Below, piece after piece: positions 57,252 to 64,000 of a DNA stretch of 64,000 bases. Origin of the DNA: Hygrophila difformis. Its lineage: Eukaryota; Streptophyta; Magnoliopsida; Lamiales; Acanthaceae. The stretch lies in contig JAOANR010000011.1 in the NCBI GenBank assembly GCA_030278955.1, forward strand, positions 33,732,403 through 33,796,402. The letters run 5' to 3'. Position numbers and translations under genes: made by a program. The notes below the pieces were generated by a model. It was not told where the DNA came from. It did not search any database and saw nothing but the letters and a program-made list of their open reading frames with translations. Each line of letters opens with the position of its first letter. The first letter of the stretch is position 1.

Positions 57252-57611
57252 AACGGTTTCATATTAATTGAATTATCATAATCAATCAACTATTTATGTT
57301 AATTGTCGCCCAAACTATTCATCCCGGTTAAAGCTGACGTGTCACTCAATTAGTTGACGTGTCAGCTTGAATTATGATAAAACCATTTTAGCACCCACCA
57401 ATATCCGGGTGACGCATCTCCCGGTTAAAGCTGACGTGTCACTCAATTAGTTGACGTGTCAGCTTGAATTATGATAAAACCATTTTAGCACCCACCAATA
57501 TCCGGGTGACGCATCGGTTTGAACCGGGATTATAAAGGGGTAGGATGGTTTTGGCGACAATTAACATACTTGGTAGATGAATTATGATAATTCAAATAAT
57601 ATGAAACTGTT
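57252..57611. mobile_element. MITE with about 60-bp terminal inverted repeats
   Basis: The left end aacggtttcatattaattga and the right end, read in reverse complement, match over about 60 bases with few mismatches, to the shared inner motif gttaattgtcgcc (57,299) / ggcgacaattaac (57,554). A TA dinucleotide at each side (57,250-57,251 and 57,612-57,613) may be the target duplication. It encodes no transposase. The superfamily cannot be fixed. Confidence 0.8.
57323..57516. repeat. 97-bp tandem duplication inside the MITE
   Basis: Two nearly identical units start at 57,323 and 57,420 (cccggttaaagctgacgtgt). Each unit contains agctgacgtgtca and tgacgtgtcagct as an imperfect inverted repeat, so four ACGT-core motifs lie in 200 bases. 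Confidence 0.9.
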
Positions 57612-58115
57612 TAATTAATTCTTTGAATTTATGGAATGATTTGAGTTTTTCTGGTAGTTCCAAATGGTTATTTAATATGCCTGTAGTGAGTTTATGCATG
57701 ATGAATATTTTGAATATTAAGATTGTTTTATCTGGAAATGGTAAGGTTAATTAAACCGATTGCATAAAAAAACTTCTTAATGATAAAAAAATAATAATTA
57801 TAAAAAATAAATAAAATAATAAAAATTTATTTCACTTGTTCTATATATGTGTAAAATTCTAAATCTCGATTTTATGCAATGCTAAAATACAGTATCAGGA
57901 CCTACACAAAATGGAACTGTTACAAAAAAAAATGTAAATATTTAATTATAAGAACATGAACATCCAAGGAAAAAAATGTGAAGTGAAAAAAAAAAAAGAA
58001 GAAAAAGAATATCATATAGGGGTTTTCAATACAACCCAATTTCACTTTCTTTTGGAGAGACAAATTCCTAATAATGCATAATACTTCACAACAAACTACG
58101 GTGGGTTGAATTTCT

Positions 58116-61100
58116 TCACTGCTCCGTTCTCCCCCGGAGCATATCCGTAAAACCCCCTCTCATAATACGTCTAAATCTCGTGTCCTCAACCGGTGGTTGT
58201 GGAACAACATTGTTCGCCTCAACAGCCTCTTGTGATGAACTCACTTGATCACCACTTTCCTTTTTTCCTAGCAATCCACTTTCACCAAAAAAGCTAGTCA
58301 CAGAGGATGCGAGCCCAAGATGAGCACCCATCACTTTACTGATAGCGTCAAATGTCCCACCGGATCTTTCCTTTAGTATAATTTCTAGAGCTTCCTTGTG
58401 AGCTGGATCGAGGGCATCATTGTCTTTCATTATATTTTGAATAGCAGGGAGTAGCAAATCACGAACGCTGGAAGCTGGTAGATCTGAAGAAACAGAAAAG
58501 TTGTGTTTCCACAGAAAGAACCATACGAATAAATAAGTGAAAATGCGAATAGTTTATGTCTGGTATCATGTAGCATAAATATCTCGAGACAATGAGACTT
58601 GAATGAATGTGTTCACGGGCACTGAATAAAACGCAAAATGGAGAGCAGATAAATAAGTGTGACACATGATAAAAATCACGCTGAGTTCAGAAGTTCATGA
58701 AAATAATTCCAGGAACCGTACTGGGTCAGAGAATATGTGAGGGATGAAGTTTTCAAGGTTGTACTGAGTTAACAGATTATACCAGTGAGTAGAATGCTGT
58801 GCACACAGAGCAAGCACATATGTCAATCAATTTAATTGAGTATGCTAAGTTGGAAACATGTTGATTAATAATTACTTGTGTTCCTCAGTAAATTTTATTA
58901 ACCGAGTTCCATAGGTGAAAAAATTAAAAAGCAATAAGAGGGAACCAATGAACCAGACCTGTTGCATCAAGAGCACGAATTGCTTCACAGAAAGCATTAG
59001 ATCTTTCTCTCCGACGTGCTATATCACTTGAAGGGAATGGTGTTGCTGTGAATTTAACAATCTTGGATATAAGATGTACACAAAGTTAAGGGAAAATCTG
59101 GTTTGAGCATTGAGCACCAACATCAGAAATTGATTTCACCATTTCAATGATATGAATAATTAAGTCAGTTTCTCAGCAGAACTGTTGCAAGGATATAATC
59201 TCGCAGTTTGTCATTTGTATGTGGCACAGCTAATAACAGCGCACGAATTACAGCAAGGGTAGCTTCATGTGATCCATCTTCCATAAAAGTATCCATCTGA
59301 ATGCATATTTTGTCTACGATCTGAAAAGGAAATTGGTTAGTCAAATGATCAAAATTGCTTTGCCTAATAGCTGGATAAAACTCATACCGTGTCATTCTTG
59401 AAATGTTGCGCTACTGCACCAAAAGCATCAATACTTGCATATTTCACATTCAGGTTTTGGTCAGTGCCCAGAGTCACAAGAGCAGGCAAAACCCGAGCCG
59501 AAGCAACCTTAGCATCAATATATGGCATCTACAGAACAAGGACATCATATAATTGGTAGCACTATAACACAACAAATGGATTTCTTTGATGGAAAAAATG
59601 GCCTGACCATGGCTTTGAGAAGATTGGCTGCACTGATCTTCAATTTTACATTAGTACTCATAACCATTTCCCACAGGATGTTGAATATTATATTATGGTG
59701 TTGTTCATAGTTACTGCACAAAGGAATCCCACAGATCAACAAATAAATAAATAATCGCTCGATAAAATGAAAAACTCATAGCTGATACAAACCAAATAAA
59801 GCGAACAGAGTTGATAATCTCATGATTCGGTGACTGACTATCCTGTTCAGAACTTTGAATCAGCAGATTTCTCAAGTACTCTGTCAAGTACTCATGCTTG
59901 CTTGCGTGTCCTAGTATGCCTGCTAGAAAAAGTGGCAAGATGCACATAGTAGCAAGTCTCTGAGCCATTTCAGATTGAGGTCTCAAACCTGTATATAAAA
60001 TGCAGGATACATGTAAGATGAAAAGCGACCATTACAAAAATATAATAGAAGGGAAAATGAGGATAGGTCCCCATGGCATAAAGCCATTGCCTCTAAGTTT
60101 TAACTGGGATTCCAATGGGAAAAATTTTAAATCAGCATCATCTCCAACAGCTACTAAAAACAAGGGCAGCATGATGTGAGTTAAATAACACTCCCCAAAA
60201 TATTCAGCCACTGCCTGCAAAAACTGTATTTGGTTGCCCAAATGGTTGGTTACGCGAAAAGAAATTATAGATAATGGATATAATAATAATTATTTCAAAT
60301 AAAACCCAACAAATCCAAAAAACGAAAGAAAAGGAAATACCTTTGTTACACGATTTCTTAAACCATCTTCCTTCTGGGGCAATAAAGAAGAAAACTGAAT
60401 CAAAGTGGGGAAGCACTCAAGGTGCAACCACTCAAAGGTGGGCCACTCCTTAAGCCCCCTGATCAATGAGGATATATGCATAAGTACAAGAGACAATAAT
60501 TTTGTAACAAGAATTCACAAACACACACACAGAGGTGGGGGGAAGACAGAAAAGATATCTCATACACACATAGAGAGACAAAAGAAAGCTCATGGTGAAA
60601 GAGACTTAACAAGTTTACCCTGCATAAAGTTCAAGTAAAGATACTGTAAATGATAATTCTTTTGACACTGAAGAATAAGGACAAGTCTCAACAATGTTCC
60701 GGTAAGCATATGGAAGCAGTTCAACAAGCAGTCGCAACAAAACATCAATGTTCCAGCGCTCCCTTTCACCCAAAACATGAAGATGTGATTCAATGGAACC
60801 TTCAACCCCTGAAAGAGGTGGGCAACGCTGAAAGACACAATATAACAAGTAAGAAAATTATAGAATGGCACCATGTACTCAAGTTGAAGATTGAAGCTTC
60901 CAAGTATACCTGAGCAGAACCCAAGATATGTGATAGCGACACTTGTAAAATATGATCCAACTTGTTTCCCCAATCTATTAGAGCAGGAACTAAATCTTTT
61001 ATTGTGGTTTCTACAACTAAACCAGAGGGGTCGCAAACTAATTGAATCATCATCTCCTCCACCTATCAAGAAACAAGAAAAGTGAATCGAAAAAATATAT

Positions 61101-63626
61101 TTTCCCTTTTAATTTTCTTTTTGATTTTCTATTTTGCTTGCAAGGCATCATATTATGACCAAGGGAAGAGCTCCATTCCCTCGATCACAGAGCTTACATT
61201 GTAGGAAATTGTCAAGTCAGATATCTTCTCCATGATTGCCTCGAAGCATATTTAGTGAGGCTGACCTTGGAATATTTGTCTGTATTTGGGAAGAGTGCTA
61301 GCAACAAAGCCAAATTATGAGCGGCAGCCTCCCTCACAACTGGGGCAGCATCCTCAATGAGCTGTTGCACAATTGACAAGATGAGGGAATCACGTATCTC
61401 TGGGCGCACAAATTCTGCAAGCTCCCCGCATGATTGAGCAACTAGTAGCCGACGCTCCTCATGCATATGATTAATCTACAAGCAAAAAGTTCACCTTCAT
61501 ACTATTCCAGGCTCCTTAAACTGAAGAAAATTGGGAAAATTGATAGAAACTTCAAGATTCCTTACTTGTTCCCAACACTGAGGCAGCAGTTCAGTTTCAG
61601 TTCTCAATGGTCCTACATTCTTGGAAAGCGTAACACAAGCCTGAAATGATAAAAGTTTGATGACTGTGTAGCACAATTTAATTGTAGTTGCTTCACTCAG
61701 AAACTTACATCCATTATAATACGTCTCTGTTGCTCATCTGGACGCTTTATTAAGTTAAATAGTGTATGGGTCAAGGAATCTCTAGTGACACTATCAGGAT
61801 GGCGCTCAATTGCACACATAATCAGAGGAAGTAGTTCCTACACAGGACAAAAAAAAAAAAGTTCAATTAGACTTGCACCAAGAGAAAAACGTGAGATATT
61901 AAATGAAAGCTTTTGGCATAGATTGCTGCAAACCTCTCGATGGTTGATTAGAACATAAGGTACAATTTTAGGTAGTGAATTTGACAATATCTCAATAGTT
62001 CCTGGGCCCTGATGAAAACAGACGGTTCTGAATGTTAGCTTGTTGCAATATGTCTTTCATTGACTAGTTTACAATATTCACAAAGGAACAATAATTTACC
62101 ATTTTTGCAGTGTTTGGTTCGGTTTCGAGGTTGCCTGATTCATCTATTTCACTGGAAGTTTCTTCATTGTGCTTGTCCGAATGCTCACCTTTTCCAACAA
62201 ATTCACTTTCAGTTTCAGCTGTGGAAGAATGTAATGACTGTTCAGGCTCTTTCTCATATTTGTTGTTTGAGTCATCAGAATCCTCTTTCCTTATTATTTC
62301 ACTGTCCATTAATGAATCAAAAGTAGATGATGCGTTATCATTCATTTTTGGCTCAGTAGCTTCATTTACTGCTTCTTGATGCACTTCCTCGCTCTCCATT
62401 GACTCAATAGGATCTGGTTTATCCTGCAATAGCTCTACTTGATTCTGAAGTTGCTCTACATCCTTACTTTGATGTATAATTACTGAATCTGTTGTAGAAA
62501 CAGTTTTTCCAGATAGGGCTCCTTCAAAATGCATTTTTAGTGAAGTTATTTCAGCTCTACAGTCATTTAGTTCTTTTCTTTGGCTTTCCAAAGTATTCTT
62601 CAAATCTTGGACCTGACACATTATCGCATATTAGACACCATAAACAAAAAAGGGGTTAGAAAAGGACAAAGAAACTAGAAGTTCTTTTGAGATAATTACC
62701 AGTTTTTCTTTGTGTTTGATATCCTTTTGTAATGCGTCCAAAGATTTCGTCAACGTCATGACTTGTGCATCTGACGTTTCCTTGGTTTTTAGCATGGAGT
62801 GTGCATCACTTTTAAGACTATCATTTTCTTTCAGCAACAACTCATTTTCACGAAGCAGTTTCATTTTTTCCTATAGCATACAGAAGCTATCAGAATGAGA
62901 GAATCAACACCAGAAATATTTACATGGAACAATGTCATAAAATTTTGAGAACCTAATAAAAGCTCTAATAAAGAATCCAATAAATTGATAAACAGAAAAC
63001 AGCAAATCTGATGTCACCAAAGTGCAAAATATAAGTGAAACCGTACATTGTTAGTGTCTTCCAATTATCAAATTCTTATCAATGCCAATTCGATGTTATA
63101 ATTCATATACACTATTTCACAAGAAACCATTTCCCTTTCCAATGTAACAAATATATGTTTACTCATGTGTATCGCAGAGAAAGTGATTCACCTGGACATT
63201 TAAACAGTATTTCATTTTATTCAGATCTGACCATCTGAGTATTTTCAGCATCAAAATGTCATTGCCACTTATGTGCATGCAATGCAACTTAAGAAACCAA
63301 TGAACATATGTACAACCAATCAGAGTGTCTTCATTTTAAATTTGTATAACGAAGAGAGATGTTATCAAGAGCCAGCAGACTTCAGCAGATTAATAAACAA
63401 TAGAGAAATGCATTACCCAATTTTGGGACGAGAACATCAACTGTTACTCCATCATAAAATGTTCATTCAGTTCATTTTTTTATTTCATTTTATGAATAAC
63501 AACGAATACTTTATGTACCTCAGCAGCATCTGAAGTAGAAGAAAGAAATTCATAGTAATAATGTCTCAGCGCATCTGGTACACATGCAGATGAGTTTTGC
63601 CATACATCCAAGTTCTGGTCAGTGAC
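58116..63626 (-). CDS. LisH/HEAT-repeat protein (RELCH / At5g16210 type), 17 exons, 5' end outside window
   Basis: Exons on the minus strand: 63,626-63,519; 62,870-62,700; 62,612-62,100; 62,008-61,934; 61,837-61,709; 61,640-61,566; 61,475-61,266; 61,062-60,910; 60,827-60,619; 60,458-60,341; 60,214-60,091; 59,988-59,793; 59,713-59,608; 59,528-59,388; 59,320-59,183; 59,061-58,959; 58,483-58,116 (TGA). All splice phases agree and the lengths sum to 2,937 bases, 978 codons plus stop. The first visible exon reads VTDQNLDVWQNSSACVPDAL, just after the second LisH-like region. Next come a coiled coil and an acidic linker, then HEAT repeats (DGLRNRVTK, YFGECYLTHIMLPLFLVAVG, ISAANLLKAM, LGTDQNLNVKYASIDAFGAV) and the conserved tail ALDPAHKEALEIILKERSGG. 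Animal RELCH links recycling endosomes to Golgi cholesterol transport; the plant role is not well defined. About 200 N-terminal residues are missing on the basis of family length. Confidence 0.93.
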
Positions 63627-64000
63627 CTGTTGAACAGAGCAATTTTATATCTGCTTTTATTCACGGTGCCAACAGCTAAAGAAGTTTCTAGATTGATCTG
63701 ACATGTTCGAACCCTATCATGGTTTAGAAAAATAACAAGAACAAATCCAGGGCCTACTTAATCATATTAATGATCACCTTAAGGGGCAAAAAAAAAACTA
63801 AACATGGTTACGTATCTACTTTTGAATATCAGGGATCAACATTGATAAAAAAGAAAGGGGGACGAACTAAATAATCGAATAAAATGTCATAGTGACTAAG
63901 GTGAAGTTCAGAGAAAATAAGGCCTGGTATTTTGCTTCTTCCTAATCAGGTAGTCAGAAATAACAAAACAGTAAAACTCTAAAAGAATGCATAGTTGATT
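63627..64000 (-). other. Intron of the LisH/HEAT gene
   Basis: AT-rich and non-coding. Its acceptor (ttcaacag) abuts the exon ending at 63,626. The upstream exon with the LisH motif is beyond the window edge. Confidence 0.75.

Overview
This window is nuclear DNA from a flowering plant, almost certainly a eudicot. The evidence is plant-type Ty3/gypsy retrotransposons (Athila, Tat and chromovirus-like), a Helitron carrying plant gene pieces with introns, and a multi-exon gene matching the plant LisH/HEAT-repeat protein family typified by Arabidopsis At5g16210. The species cannot be named from the sequence. About three quarters of the window is LTR retrotransposon DNA; the only host gene that looks intact is at the right end.

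Positions 1-48,000 are a four-level nest. Element D (oldest, minus strand, Tat-like, heavily mutated) fills 37,955 to about 48,400 and continues left of the window. Element B (plus strand, Athila-like LTRs of about 5.7 kb, no gag-pol) sits in D's antisense-gene region: 5' LTR 1-2,387 (truncated by the window), 3' LTR 32,250-37,954. Element C (minus strand, gag only, a TR-GAG-like element) sits inside B at 2,651-29,856, with target duplication attgg. Element A (plus strand, 20.3 kb Athila element with gag, pol and an extra gene) sits inside the gag of C at 6,262-26,536, with target duplication atagg. LTR-pair mismatches counted by eye are about 1.7% for B, 1.0% for C and 0.3% for A, the order the nesting requires.

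Element A carries an F-box gene downstream of pol. It has its own TATA box, a short first exon, a GT-AG intron and a second exon, itself split by a 244-bp hAT-type MITE with a perfect 8-bp target duplication. The LTRs of A and B and the promoter region of the F-box gene share clusters of perfect CG-rich palindromes (arms beginning TGTCGCG). Their inner stem bases vary between copies but remain paired, which is the most unusual structural signal in the window. A second recurrent hairpin (arms CTCACATTTAGAG/CTCTAAATGTGAG, then GATGTTGAT) marks module boundaries in the 3' halves of A and B.

D contributes a broken gag-PR-RT-RNaseH-INT polyprotein on the minus strand. On the plus strand it carries a spliced antisense ORF and two related small antisense genes, each with its own TATA box. 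From 49,026 to 56,826 lies a non-autonomous Helitron (TC start, GC hairpin plus CTAG end, inserted into a TA microsatellite) with captured exons of NADH kinase, the SNARE USE1 and profilin plus exons I cannot identify. A TIR MITE with an internal 97-bp tandem duplication lies at 57,252-57,611. The last 6 kb (58,116-63,626, minus strand) holds 17 exons of the LisH/HEAT gene. They sum to 2,937 bases, exactly 978 codons plus stop; its first exons lie beyond the window.
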